Positions 40,181 through 50,029 are shown, counted from the first letter of the stretch. The stretch is 64,000 nucleotides of DNA from Ailurus styani (GCA_002007465.1 LNAC01000276.1:4574808-4638807); one strand, 5' to 3'. Notes: a model not told the origin generated them from the letters alone. Made by a program: numbers and translations.

Positions 40181-42206
40181 CTGGAGGCAGATGTCAGGGA
40201 GGTGGGAGGTCGGAGGTTTAGGGAAAAGAGCGCTAGAGCCCAGAGGTCCAAGATTCCTGGGCTGAGGCCTAACCCCCAAGGTCATGGTATTGGGTGGGGC
40301 CTTTGGGAGGGGACGAGATCACGAGGGCGGTGCCCTCTCTCCCCCGTCAGCCACATGCGGACACGGAGAAAAGGTGGCCATCTAGAGACCAGGAAGCAGG
40401 TTCTCACCAGGCATTGAATTTGCGGATGCCTTGATATTGAACCTGCAGCTTCCAGAAACGTGAGAAAGAAATGCCTGCTGTTACAAGTTACCCCATTTAC
40501 CGTACTCTGTCCCAGCAGTCAGAATGGAAAGGGCCAGAGAAGAAAAAGAGGAACCGGGTTTCCCTCCATTACCAAATGGAACGAACACAGCATCCGAATC
40601 TCTGGGGATGAGCGGGAAAGGCCCCACGGTGGGGAGGGTTACAGGAAGCTCGGGAGGGGACCGGCCTCCCCACGGGGGCCACCAACGGGCTGGCTCCATC
40701 ACCCCCTCCAAGCCTTTGATCTAAGGCTACCTTCTCAGGGATGCCGCTCCCAAGGACCCCACTGTTCAGGGGGCCAAACCAGCGCTGGCACGCCCCCTCC
40801 CCTCCCCGGCTGCATTGTTCTGTAAAACACATCAGAGGCGGGTTGTACCCTCTGGGGCACACGCTGCGCATTTTATGCATTTGTCTATTTACTGTCTGAG
40901 CCCATGGGTGCGAGGCAAGTATAGCTCTCTTCTCTGTTGGGGCATCTAGAACAGTGCTGGGCTCACAGTAGCTGCTCAGTTACGGTCTGTGGTGGGTGAA
41001 GGCATCGGGCGACCGACCCTGATGGGCGGTGTTTTAATTCTCCTAAGGCAGAGGATAAAGTGCGAGGAGCTGACCAAGTAAGGGAGCAGGGAGCCGGAGA
41101 CACCGCCACGCTTCGCCTCTCTGTCCCCTTCTCTCTCTCCCTCTGTTTCTCTCCCTTTCTCTGTTTCTTTCTCTTTCTGTCTCTCTCGATTTCTCTTTCT
41201 CCCCCCCCCTCTGTCTCCCCCACGCGTACAGCGGGGTTACCTGTGTGGTTCAGCTGGAGCTCAGCCACGTCCCACTGGAAGGGAAGAAAACCGGTGGTCA
41301 CACGAGCATGTAGGTTTTAAGTGCCCCCCAAAGGAAGACCTCTCTCTCTGGTTGGCCTCCAACCCACTTCTCAACACGATGGACTGAGTTGTGACTTTTT
41401 AAAAAAGAGCTTTTAAAGAGGAAGTAGGCTTAACTAACTGCCTACACCTGCTCTGTCTCCGCTGCAAAGTCCCCCCCACCGCACTGCCCTCAAAGGGGGT
41501 CCCTGTGGTGAGTGTCCACGGTTTCCAGCAGAGCCCTGTGGGTCGCCCTGCCCTTGGAGGCCCCGAACCCACCCCGTCCCAGCTTTGTGAAGCCCCCAGC
41601 AGCTTCTGAGTCAGCCTGCTGGGGGAACACCGAAGACGAGTCATTTTCCATGCCCACATCGGATGCCCGTGTCTCAGCTGCAACCTTCCCACCCTGGGAT
41701 CCCCACCCGGGATTTACCTCCCGGGCTCAGCCCACATTCCGTACCCGCCCCCTCCCCCACCCCCCAAGCCCAGACACCCAGGGCAGCCATCCCCCATCTG
41801 CCTGCTCGGTCTCTCTTCTTCCCTAACCAGGTTGGCTTTTCTCCACCTCATTCCGACTTTTTTTGCGCGCGCGCGTGTGTTCGGTCTCTCGGTCTGCTGG
41901 GTCTGCGCGGGGCTCGGCCCCGATCGCATTCTCGTCCCGGTTGTTCCCCTCCCCCCCCCAGCGCCCCCACAGGGCCCCACCCGGAGGTCCCCGGGCTCCA
42001 CGGAGCAGGTGGCAAGTTTGCATCTCTCTCCTTCCTTTTCCACTCACCCCAGGTGACTCGAGCTGCCGCTGCTGCGCGGGGCGCTGGCACAGGAAGCAGT
42101 ATATCCCGGCGATCACGCCGACCAGAACGAAGAGTGGTAAAGCAACCCTCTGGATGGACGCCCAGGGCAGGCGGCGCACCGGGCAGCCAGAACCCTCCTC
42201 GGCCAT
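39792..42206 (-). CDS. CD70: CD70 (TNFSF7, CD27 ligand), complete, three exons
   Basis: The ligand for CD27, a type II membrane protein induced on activated lymphocytes and dendritic cells that costimulates T, B and NK cells. Coding exons are 42206-42048 (53 codons), 41274-41241 (34 nt) and 40180-39792 (389 nt with TAA): 582 nt, 193 residues, the human length. All junctions obey GT-AG (donors GTGAGT and GTAACC; acceptors CTTCCAG and CTCCAG). Residues 1-20 are cytoplasmic and about 21-39 (VALPLFVLVGVIAGIYCFL) form the membrane anchor. The stalk carries WDVAELQLNHT, and the TNF domain runs from GPALGRSFLHG to FFGVQWVHP. N-glycosylation sequons are at N62, N113 and N170. The start MAEEGSG has A at -3 and G at +4; an in-frame ATG eight codons upstream is in a weak context. 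Residues 66-70 read RRRDC, unlike human, adding a cysteine. Confidence 0.97.
40258..40490 (+). mobile_element. MaLR (MST/MLT1-like) LTR fragment in CD70 intron 2
   Basis: CCTAACCCCCAAGGTCATGG, TGGGGCCTTTGGGAGGGGAC, CACATGCGGACACGGAG and CCAGGAAGCAGGTTCTCACC, then CAGCTTCCAGAAACGTGAGA, occur in MaLR order. It lies antisense to CD70, starting 78 nt from exon 3. Confidence 0.75.
40862..40990 (+). mobile_element. L2 3' end in CD70 intron 2
   Basis: TTATGCATTTGTCTATTTAC and CATCTAGAACAGTGCTGGGC, then AGTAGCTGCTCAG. Confidence 0.6.
41105..41225. repeat. TC-rich microsatellite in CD70 intron 2
   Basis: Imperfect (TCTC)n/(TTTC)n with runs of eight or more C near 41200. On CD70's own strand it is purine-rich, so it is not the exon 2 polypyrimidine tract. 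Confidence 0.9.
41241..41274 (-). other. CD70: CD70 exon 2
   Basis: This 34-nt micro-exon encodes WDVAELQLNHT plus one base. Its acceptor is preceded by TTTTCTTCCCTTCCAG and its donor is GTAACC. The sequon N62-H-T lies here. Confidence 0.95.
41275..42047 (-). other. CD70: CD70 intron 1
   Basis: 773 nt, no SINE or L1. Its 5' part lies in the CpG-rich block. Open frames seen on the + strand here are GC-rich antisense shadows. Confidence 0.9.
42048..42206 (-). other. CD70: CD70 exon 1 coding part
   Basis: Encodes residues 1-53: a short basic cytoplasmic segment, the membrane anchor and the QRPAQQRQLESPG stalk start. The donor GTGAGTG occupies 42047-42041. Confidence 0.97.
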
Positions 42207-42330
42207 CGTGGACTTGAGCCGGCGTTGCATCGGCCCTGCCTCTGCTGGCGGACACCGGGCGAGCCACGGAGGAGCCCGGAGGACAGGAAACGGCAGCTCT
42301 CACTCAGCTCGGAGGCCCTGGTCTGCCCAA
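42207..42330 (-). other. CD70: Probable CD70 5' UTR / transcription start zone
   Basis: The segment directly upstream of the ATG on the - strand has no TATA box. An upstream in-frame ATG lies at 42230-42228. The actual start site cannot be fixed from sequence. Confidence 0.45.
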
Positions 42331-42397
42331 ACCTGCCTGGGACCCGCCCCAATCCACTCCGGGGATGTCCGGCAAAGGGGAGGGATTTCACTGAGGA

Positions 42398-42407
42398 GGG
42401 AGATCCC
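42398..42407 (-). promoter_or_regulatory. CD70: NF-kappaB-like site in the CD70 promoter
   Basis: GGGAGATCCC fits GGGRNNYYCC exactly, about 190 bp upstream of the ATG. A one-mismatch relative (GGGATTTCAC) is at 42382-42391. CD70 is known to be inducible in activated lymphocytes; use of this site is inference. Confidence 0.4.
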
Positions 42408-42600
42408 CTCCCGCTCCTCCCCATCGCCAGCTCCCGGCGGGGCGGTGGGCCGGGGATGGGACGGCTGCTCTGTGCTCCCCCCTCCCCAGTCTTCCTATTC
42501 GGCGCCGTACCCTCCCCTTCCTGGTATTCATTCACTCAGCGAACCTTGGCTGGGCATCCCCTATGGGCCGGATGACGCGGCGCCGGGCCGTAGGGGTGCA

Positions 42601-42879
42601 GCAAGCAGGCAGGGATGGTAAGGAGGCTCCCCCAAATTTCCACGTGCTTCTCGGCTCTTCCCCAGCCCCTTGTGGGGCCACGTGACTGACCTGCCCAATA
42701 GAAGGAGAGTTGAAGGAGACGGCCGGTCACTTTGTCCGCCTGCTCTTATAAAGCCCCCCAACACCCTTCAGCTCTCTCTTCCTCTCCGCGGCTGCCTGTT
42801 GCTGATGGATGCAGTGCGTTGCCTAGTGTCCCCACCCCCCGATCCCGTCTGCCTAGAACCTCAGTTGGTGTGTGACCTC
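42601..42879. other. CD70: CD70 upstream region, unclassified
   Basis: It contains a CCAAT-like CTGCCCAATAG (about 42691-42701) and a palindromic TTATAA (42746-42751) some 540 bp from the ATG. No repeat is recognised. Confidence 0.35.
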
Positions 42880-43450
42880 CCTCGGGAGCAAGGTCTTCCT
42901 GGTTGTGATTAGACGAGGTCCTCCGGGATGCCTGGGTCCTAGATCCAATGAATGGCATTTTGTAAGGAAAGGAGAGGACACACAGGGACACAGAGGGAAG
43001 GCGGCCGGGCGTCCACAGAGGTGGACATCAGAGGGATTTATCTACAAGCCAAGGAACGCCGAGGATTTCTTGGAACATCAGAAACCAGGAAGAGGCGTGG
43101 AAGGCTTCTTTTTAAAAAAAGTTTTTAAAATTTATTTTATGGGTCGGGGGAAGGCACTAGCAGGAGCAGCTGCAGAGGGAGAGGGAGGAGCAGGGGCCCC
43201 ACTGAGCCCGAAGCCCCATGAGATGCAGGGGCTCCACCCCAGATCCCAGGACAGCGGGGATCAGGACCTGAGCCGAAGGCAGACGCTTAGTGCACTGAGC
43301 CACCCGGGCGCCTCTGGAAGGATTCTTTCCTAAAGCCTTCGGAGCGGGGGAGGCCCCGTGGACACCTTGATTCCAGACATCTGGTCTCTTGAAGGGTGAC
43401 AGATTAAACTTCTGTCGTTTTAAACCTCCCCATTTGTGGTACTGTGCTGG
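42880..43450 (-). mobile_element. Old LTR/MER-like repeat with a nested SINE
   Basis: CAAGCCAAGGAACGCCGAGG, CAGAAACCAGGAAGAGGCGT, CCCGTGGACACCTTGATTCC and CTTCTGTCGTTTTAAACCTC, then CATTTGTGGTACTGTGCTGG, parallel the 51640-52030 element. Confidence 0.6.
43112..43314 (-). mobile_element. CAN-SINE, diverged
   Basis: TGGAAGGCTTCTTT (43098-43111) and TGGAAGGATTCTTT (43315-43328) are the TSD. The GC-rich body reads CAGCTGCAGAGGGAGAGGGA. Confidence 0.9.
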
Positions 43451-44047
43451 GGCCGCCGCAAGAATCCAGCGACAAAGGCCCAGCTACAAGGCAGAGAGAG
43501 ACCTCCTGGGCTGGTAGGATTGTGCCGATCCAAGCCCGTGCGGGCACAGCAGGAAAGCTGGAAAAGCAGTTCACAAGTGCACGCGGCTGTGTTCTGGGAA
43601 GCTTTACCTGTAGGCGTCGGAATGTGAACATTTCCTTCCAAAGTGAGGAGCCACGGAGACCTGGCCTGGAGGACAGATACGGTGGGATAGGTTTCAGATC
43701 TTGAGCCAACCGCGCCGGCTGATGGAGAGGCGGGAGAGGGGGAAGGGGAAAGAAAGAAAGGAGTCAAACAGGTTCAGAATCCTTGGGATGCAGGTGACTG
43801 GCGAGTGCGCCCTGGGACCAGCAACTACTGAAGGAATTTCCTTCCCTAAAGCCCTAGGGTTATGTCTGGGGGGCTCAGCCGGCAGCACTCCCAGGGGTTC
43901 CCTCACCTCAAGCTCTCCTGAGCAAGGTGGTGGCACGATCCTAGGAGGTTTTTCCAACCTTTCTTTCTTATCGTAATGCACTCCCGGCGGATTCTGAAGT
44001 CTACTTCCAGCCACTAACCCCACCTCCAGTTCCCATTGCGGCTTGTT
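43451..44047. other. Intergenic, nothing recognised
   Basis: GC-moderate sequence with overlapping open frames on both strands but no domain; no repeat is identified. Confidence 0.35.
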
Positions 44048-44059
44048 CCCCACAACGGA

Positions 44060-44761
44060 GGTTTTTTTCTTAAGATTAATTGCACTACTGGGTATTTACC
44101 CCAAAGATACAGATGTAGTGAAAAGAAGGGCCACGTGTACCCCAATGTTCATAGCAGCAATGTCCACAATCGCCAAACTGTGGAAAGAGCCGAGATGCCT
44201 TTCAACAGACAAATGGATCAAGAAGATGTGGTCCGTATATACAATGGAATATTACGCCTCCATCGGAAAGGATGAATACCCAACTTTTGTATCAACATGG
44301 ACGGGTCTGGAGGAGATTATGCTGAATGAAATAAGTCAAGCAGAGAAAGTCAATGATCATATGGTTTCCCTTACTTGTGGAACATAAGGAATAACATGGA
44401 GGACATTAGGAGAAGGAAAGGAAAAGTGAATTGGGGGAAATCGGAGGGGGAGACGAAATGAGAGACTGTGGATTCTGAGAAACAGACTGAGGGTTTTGGA
44501 GGGGAGGGGGTGCGGGGATGGGTGAGCCCGGGGGTGGGTATTAAGGAGGGCACGTCCTGCATGGAGCACTGGGTGTGGTGCATAAACAATGAATCTTGGA
44601 ACAATGAAAAAATAAAAAAAAGAAAGCCTCCCCAAAAGATTTTATTTAATTATTTGACAGAGAGAGCACGCGAGAGAGTGCAAGCTGGGGGAGCAGCAGA
44701 GAGAGAGGGAGGCTTGATTCCAGGACCCTTAGATCAGGACCTGAGCCACCCTGGCGCCCCG
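44060..44761 (-). mobile_element. CAN-SINE split by an L1
   Basis: CCCACAACGGA at 44049-44059 and 44762-44772 is a perfect TSD. Its T-rich end (GGTTTTTTTCTTAAGATT) is on the left, and the body (AAAGATTTTATTTAATTATT to GCCACCCTGGCGCCCC) resumes at 44636. An L1 occupies the gap. The body has an internal deletion. Confidence 0.85.
44077..44632 (+). mobile_element. 5'-truncated L1 inserted in a SINE tail
   Basis: It starts ATTGCACTACTGGGTATTTA, runs through the ORF2 end and 3' UTR to GCATGGAGCACTGGGTGTGG and an A-rich tail. It is the same subfamily as 21691-22512 but lacks the SINE found there. It also contains a G-rich run at 44498-44545. Confidence 0.9.
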
Positions 44762-44871
44762 CCCACAACGGACTTCTGATGGTTTCCTGAAATCCGACTG
44801 AGGTCCCTTCCCGATCTCCATCTAGCCACAGTAAAACTAATTGCTACAGGGGGTGGTCAGGGACGTGGAAT

Positions 44872-45070
44872 CTGCCATTCCCCAACACATCTGGATTCCA
44901 GTCTCCGGAAGGTCACCTTTTAGCTTTGAGGTTTTGGGAACTTGTGCCCTCATCAGCTTGTAGGTCAATATTCCCATCTGTAACGTGGGCTGTGATCAGG
45001 CTCAAAGGAAAGGTGCGTGTGTAAGGCCATAGCATGGTGCAAGCACACAGTAAGGGGTCAATAAAGGCCC
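44872..45070 (+). mobile_element. MIR fragment
   Basis: GAGGTTTTGGGAACTTGTGC, TTCCCATCTGTAACGTGGGC and ACACAGTAAGGGGTCAATAA follow MIR order. Confidence 0.65.
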
Positions 45071-45089
45071 GCCCTCGATTTTGTTACTT

Positions 45090-46240
45090 TCAGCCACAAA
45101 TACTCATTAGAAGAATGCACAAGGGCTCGGACAGACAATTCACGAAGAAAGAAATTCGAGTGGCTTATAAACACAGAAAAAGGGCATCAACTTCTCTGGG
45201 CAATAAACTGCAAATTACATCGATCAGCGGTTGACAGAAAAGCTGAAGAGATGGCCAAACCCATCATAAATTTCAGCTGGTTCAAAGGTTTAACTGTAAA
45301 AAGGAAAAAAGAAACCAGGAAAACACCGAAAGTGTGGTGATTTCATAAAGATTCACCCTGGTGCAGTGATGTGTTCTGTACGTTAAATAGAAAAAAACAA
45401 CTAAGAACATGTAAATGAGCATGCTGATGGCTTCAAATATAAATGAGTAACCACCCCATTAAAAATAGCAATTTAAAGGAGTAAAGCCTCCCCCATACAC
45501 ATGCAAGATGAGAAACAAGAGTTAAAAAGGCAAGTTTGGTCGGACATTGATGATTGCCTTTAAGGCAAGAAATATAAGTGAAGTATTTTTTTTAAGACTT
45601 TATTTATTTGACGAAGCGGGACACAGCGAGAGAGGGAACACACGGAGGGGGAGTGGGAGAGGGAGAAGCAGGCTTCCGCTGAGCAGGGAGCCTGATGCGG
45701 GCCCCTGGGATCCTGACCCGAGCGGAAGGCAGATGCTTAACAACCGAGCCACCCAGGCGCCCCGTAAATGAAGTCTTTAAGAAATGACTGATACTCTCTA
45801 GAAATGCGAAACAGAAAACGCCGTCAGCTTGTAAAAAGAAACACTTACGCGCCCACGTGAAATAGCATCGTAGGATACACTCTCTTTTCATAATAAAGGA
45901 ATTTGGAAGTTCAAAGCCCGTGGAATACACATTTTCGTTTTCACCTAGGCATTGGTAAAAGACCAAAGCGCGGGACCCATTCGCTGCGTTGCCAACCTGT
46001 GGCTGGAGAAACGTTCTCACACCTGGACAGTGGGAAATGGATCCCACTGTGGGAGGGGTGGGGTAGGGCAAAATCGGTCACGAGACCAGAATGCACCTTC
46101 CCTTTCTGCCCGCAGCTGTGCTCCAAGGGTTTTATCGTAGAAGCACACGCTCACACGTCACAAACGCGGATGTCCACACGTCCGTCCGTTCGATGTGGTG
46201 TGACGTGTAGTAAGGATAACAAAACGAACGCAAACACCCA
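45090..46240 (+). mobile_element. Ancient, patchy L1 with a SINE inside
   Basis: GGACAGACAATTCACGAAGA, GGGCATCAACTTCTCTGGGC and, further on, GAAACGTTCTCACACCTGGA are degraded ORF2 C-terminal text. Much between is unrecognisable. Confidence 0.5.
45588..45763 (-). mobile_element. CAN-SINE
   Basis: TAAGTGAAGTATTTT on the left and TAAATGAAGTCTTT on the right form an imperfect TSD. The body has the ACACGGAGGGGGAGTGGG variant. Confidence 0.9.
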
Positions 46241-46724
46241 TTCGTTATTGAAGGTTTTTTTTTGCCTGGGCTAAGTCAGGGTCATCTTTAAAAACTTCAC
46301 ATGCCCCCGTGAAGTGTGTCCTGCTATGACTTTCATCTCCCACGAAGGCTGGGCTAAAGGGAGACGTGGCCAACTGGGTCCTCCGGCCGCTGAGTTTGAT
46401 CACACATTTGCATCACATGCCTGGGGTTTTCCTCCTGTGGGTCTTGAAATTCCTGGACTGGGACATTAGGGGGGGGGGAGGACTCCATCAATGGATTGCT
46501 CCCGAGTTCTGTTGGGTGGTGTGGGGGGTTTGAGGAAGTTCTGAAACCAGAGCTACCTTCGAGAGTCTCGCTCCCCTCCCTGGCCAGCGAACTTTCTCCC
46601 TTTCTAATGACTGCTGCAGGGGAGGGAAGGGAGTAGAGGTGCCTCCTACCCCCCAGGGTTGAGGGAAGGCAATCTGATGTTAGGAAGTAAGATCACTTTC
46701 CTCCTGGGCTTCCTCTTCCCTGAA
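46241..46724. other. Intergenic, nothing recognised
   Basis: A run of nine or more G is at about 46468-46479; no family or gene is recognised. Confidence 0.35.
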
Positions 46725-47065
46725 CTGCAGATAGTTGCAATCATTCCGTGGCTTCTTTCGCTCAGTAATATGCATTTACATTTCCTCCTCCGCGTCTTTT
46801 CAGGGTGGAGAGCTCATTTCTTTGCAGCGCCGAATAAGATCCCATTGTCTGGATGTGCCGCCGTTTATCTGTCCATTCACCTACTGAACACTTGCTTCCA
46901 AGTTTGGGCAGTTAGGAATACAACTGCATGTAGGTTTTCTGCGCGGGTGTAAATCTCTCACCGACTTTGGGTGAATGCCGAGGAGTGGGATTGCAGACTC
47001 CTATGGTAAGACTATGTTTAGCTTTGTGAGAAACTGCCGAACTGTCCTCCAAAATGATCCCAGCC
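46725..47065 (-). mobile_element. L1 3' region fragment
   Basis: TTGCAATCATTCCGTGGCTT, GCCGAATAAGATCCCATTGT and GAATGCCGAGGAGTGGGATT are reverse-oriented L1 with many CpG changes. Confidence 0.7.
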
Positions 47066-47354
47066 TTCTTTACATGGCGGCAGGATCCTAAGAAGGCAAA
47101 ACTGGAAGCCGCCGGTTGCAGGACCTCAGCCTGGTGGTGGCACGGATGGTGTCACTCCACCATATTCTTTTGGTGCAAGCAAATCAGAAGATCAACCCAG
47201 ATTCAAGGAAATGCCAAGTGGACGGACTCCATGACTTGCTGGGAGAAGTGACACAAATCTGCAAAGATGGGGGGAATGGTTGGGGAATCATTTCTGCAGG
47301 CAGCCTGCCAGAAAGACAAAGTCAAGCCTGAGAAACAGGAACTAATGTGGTTTT
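47066..47354. other. Unclassified
   Basis: No family is recognised between two L1 pieces. Confidence 0.3.
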
Positions 47355-47461
47355 TAAACATTTCTAATTTTTTCCCAGCTTTATTGAGGAATGATTGACA
47401 AATAAAATTTGTATGCATTTGAGGTTGTACGATGTGATTTTTTTTTTTAACATGATGATTT

Positions 47462-47681
47462 GGGGCACCTGGGTGCCTCAGTCAGTTATGTGGCTGCCTT
47501 TGGCCCGGGACATGATCCCAGGACCCTGGGATGGAGCCTCTAGCCGAGTTGCTCTCCTTACGTAGCCGGGAGTCTGCCTCTCCCTCTGCCTCTGTCTCTC
47601 CCTGCGTGTGCTTGCTTGCCCGTGCTCTCTCCCGGTGTCAAATACATACATACACACATAAATAATCTTTTAAAAAACCCG
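47462..47681 (+). mobile_element. CAN-SINE in L1
   Basis: GATGATTT at 47454-47461 and 47682-47689 is the TSD. The tail has drifted to AAATACATACATACACACAT. Confidence 0.9.
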
Positions 47682-47811
47682 ATGATTTAATATGTGTTTG
47701 CACTGTGAAATGATCACCGCCCTCAAGTCAATGAACTTGTCCATCACCTCACAGTTACCATCTTGTTGGTTTTTGGTGGTGAGAAGACTTAAGATCTATT
47801 CCCTTGGCAAA

Positions 47812-47993
47812 AATTTTTTAAAGATTGTATTTATTTGAAAGAGAGAGAGAGAGAGTACAGAAGGACAGGGAGAAGCAGGCTCCCCGCTGAGCTGAGAGCC
47901 TGATACGGGGCTCCATCCCGGGACCCCCGGGATCATGACCTGAGCTGAAGGCAGACGCTTAACCACTTAACCCCCTGAGCCACCCAGGTATCC
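47812..47993 (-). mobile_element. CAN-SINE in L1
   Basis: TTGGCAAA on the left and TTAGCAAA on the right are the probable TSD. The head complement is duplicated (ACCACTTAACCCCCTGAG). Confidence 0.9.
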
Positions 47994-48589
47994 TTCTTAG
48001 CAAATTTTAAGTGTACCACACAGTGCTCCTCATTATTTCCATCATTCTGCACACTAGATTCCCCAGAACTTACGTGGCAGCCACTGGTCCACTTTTTAGT
48101 TATGTGAGTGGGGACTATTTAAATTCCACATGTAAGTGAGACCAAACACTGACTGTCTTTCTGCCTCCTGATTATTTCGCTTAGAATAACGTCCTCCAGG
48201 TTCACCTACCTTGCCATGAGAACCAAGTGTGGTTTTAACTAACAATCTGACCAAGTCTCACGTTCAGCATTCTGGGTCTGTGAAAAGCTATACTGCCTAC
48301 CCCCAGGTTCCTTGAAAAATCTAAACACATTTCCTGTGATCAAGATGTAAATCAGCAGCAGACCTGTGACATCTTCCTCTTAGCGTAATGTTTTTGATTC
48401 ATTCATAATGTTATGTATATCCATATTCTGTGCCCATTTATTGCTGAGTAGTATTCCATTTATTTGTGCATTCATCAACTGATGCAAAGCGTTCCACATT
48501 TATAAACAGACAAATAAATAAATGTGCACTTCTCTAATGACTCGTGATATTGAACATCTTTTATTTTTTTTAACATTCGCAATAAAAAT

Positions 48590-49265
48590 TTACGACATAG
48601 CAAACATTTTAATGTCCACAATGAAAAAGGCAAATACCAATATAAACCAAAATCTTGGAAAGTCTATTTCATACAAATGACAAAGAATATATTAAAAATA
48701 AAGATAGAGAGAATAGAAGTAAATTACCATTAGGAGTATCAGATCGTCAAATGCAAAGAATAATGGCAACACCCATTTTAAGGACTGGGCTTCTGGAAAA
48801 TTCTTAGCACAACTTCTCCATTTGACAATCTGGAAATGAATATCAAAAGTCTAATAATATTTTATGAAGCAGTTGTATATCTAGAAATGTATACTAAGGA
48901 AATGGTTAAAGTCTTACCAAAAAATTTAAATGTAAAAGTACTCCCAAAAGGTGTTTTTTTTATTATACAATTTTCAATTACTTGAAAGTACAAAAAGCTG
49001 TTGATCAGTTAAATAAACTATTTCTTTGTCACGAAACACTATGCAAGTATTACAAGTGATATTGTAGAACTTTATTTTGCTATACAAATATTTGATCACA
49101 ATGTGGTTTTAAAAAGAATAAATATATAATGATTTTATTTTATGCTAATCTGCATAGTATTCTCTACATGTTAGAGTGATGATTTCTTGGTGGTAGGGTC
49201 ATAATTATTGTTTTCTTCTTTCTATGTAGCTGTACTTGATTTGGGTTTTTCAAAAATATAAATCA
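48590..49265 (+). mobile_element. Old L1 3' region
   Basis: CTAGAAATGTATACTAAGGA, GCTGTTGATCAGTTAAATAA and GAAACACTATGCAAGTATTA match an ancient L1 C-terminal/3'-UTR segment in sense orientation. Confidence 0.55.
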
Positions 49266-49430
49266 TTCATTCTTTTCCTCATTGATTTTACATGTTCTAA
49301 TATATATAAAATTCTTACCCTTATATTTCTTATCTATTTCTACACAAATAATATCAGGTGAAGAAAGTCTTCCTTCACTATTTTTTATTTTAAAAAATAT
49401 TTCTGAATGGTTTCTGGTTTTTACTCTTCC

Positions 49431-49636
49431 ATAACTTTTATGGTTCCTTCACAAAGTTTAAAATTTTTTAAAATTTTTATTTAAATTTAATTAACATATA
49501 ATGTCTTATTGGTTTCAAAGGTAGAGGTCAGTNATAACTTTTATGGTTCCTTCACAAAGTTTAAAATTTTTTTTAAATTTTTATTTAAATTTAATTAACA
49601 TATAATGTCTTATTGGTTTCAAAGGTAGAGGTCAGT
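49431..49636. repeat. Near-perfect 102-bp direct duplication around a single N
   Basis: 49431-49532 and 49534-49636 are the same sequence except for one extra T in a T-run. The only base between them is N (49533). This is most simply an assembly join that kept both overlapping ends. Confidence 0.95.
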
Positions 49637-50028
49637 GATTCATCAGTCTTATATAATACCCAGTGTTGAACATCTTTTCATATGTTCATTGATCATCTGT
49701 GTATCTTCTCTAGGACATAGCTATCCAAATTTTTGATAATTTTCTTTCTTTCTTTCTTTCTTTCTTTCTTTTTTTCTTTCTTTCTTTCTCTCTGTCTTTT
49801 CTTCTTTCTCTCTCTCTTTCCCTTCCCTTCCCTTTCCTTCCTTCCTATCTTTCTATTTTCCTTTCTTTCTTTGTTTCCTTTGCTGAGGTTTTATCTTATA
49901 ATTTTTGAGATGTAAGAATTCTTGATATATTCTGGGTACTAATTCCTTTTAGATCCATGGCATAAAACATGTAAATATTTACTCCCATTCAGTGATTTTT
50001 AAAAATTTTTCTTAATTGTATACTTAGA
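49440..50028 (-). mobile_element. L1 3' end followed by L1 ORF2 text
   Basis: TTAATTAACATATAATGTCT and GTGATTCATCAGTCTTATAT are the carnivore L1 3' end in reverse. 49665-50028 (CATATGTTCATTGATCATCT, CTTGATATATTCTGGGTACT) is reverse-oriented L1 with a pyrimidine microsatellite inside. Confidence 0.7.
49740..49880. repeat. CTTT/CCTT polypyrimidine microsatellite
   Basis: About 140 bp of pyrimidine repeat inside the L1. Confidence 0.95.
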
Positions 50029-50029
50029 A

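Larger units (their letters stand above)
40181..41240 (-). other. CD70: CD70 intron 2
   Basis: About 1.06 kb. It holds a MaLR-like LTR at 40258-40490, an L2 3' end at 40862-40990 and a TC-rich tract at 41105-41225. Confidence 0.9.
41860..42600. promoter_or_regulatory. CD70: CpG-rich block over CD70 exon 1 and promoter
   Basis: Frequent CG dinucleotides, including GCGCGCGCG at 41865-41874, contrast with CpG-poor flanks. The block spans the first exon and about 400 bp upstream, as expected for a CpG-island promoter. Boundaries are by eye. Confidence 0.65.
47355..48505 (-). mobile_element. L1 3'-UTR region carrying two SINEs
   Basis: CCAGCTTTATTGAGGAATGA, CACTGTGAAATGATCACCGC and AGTAGTATTCCATTTATTTG are reverse-oriented L1. 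SINEs at 47462-47681 (+) and 47812-47993 (-) interrupt it. Confidence 0.75.

Noticed and set aside
41663..42621. Long + strand open frames opposite CD70 exon 1 (up to 252 codons)
   Set aside because: GC-rich DNA has few stops; the peptides are low complexity and antisense to a well-supported exon.
42744..42752. CD70 TATA box at TTATAA
   Set aside because: It lies about 540 bp before the start codon, outside the CpG-rich block; a distal start is possible but unsupported.
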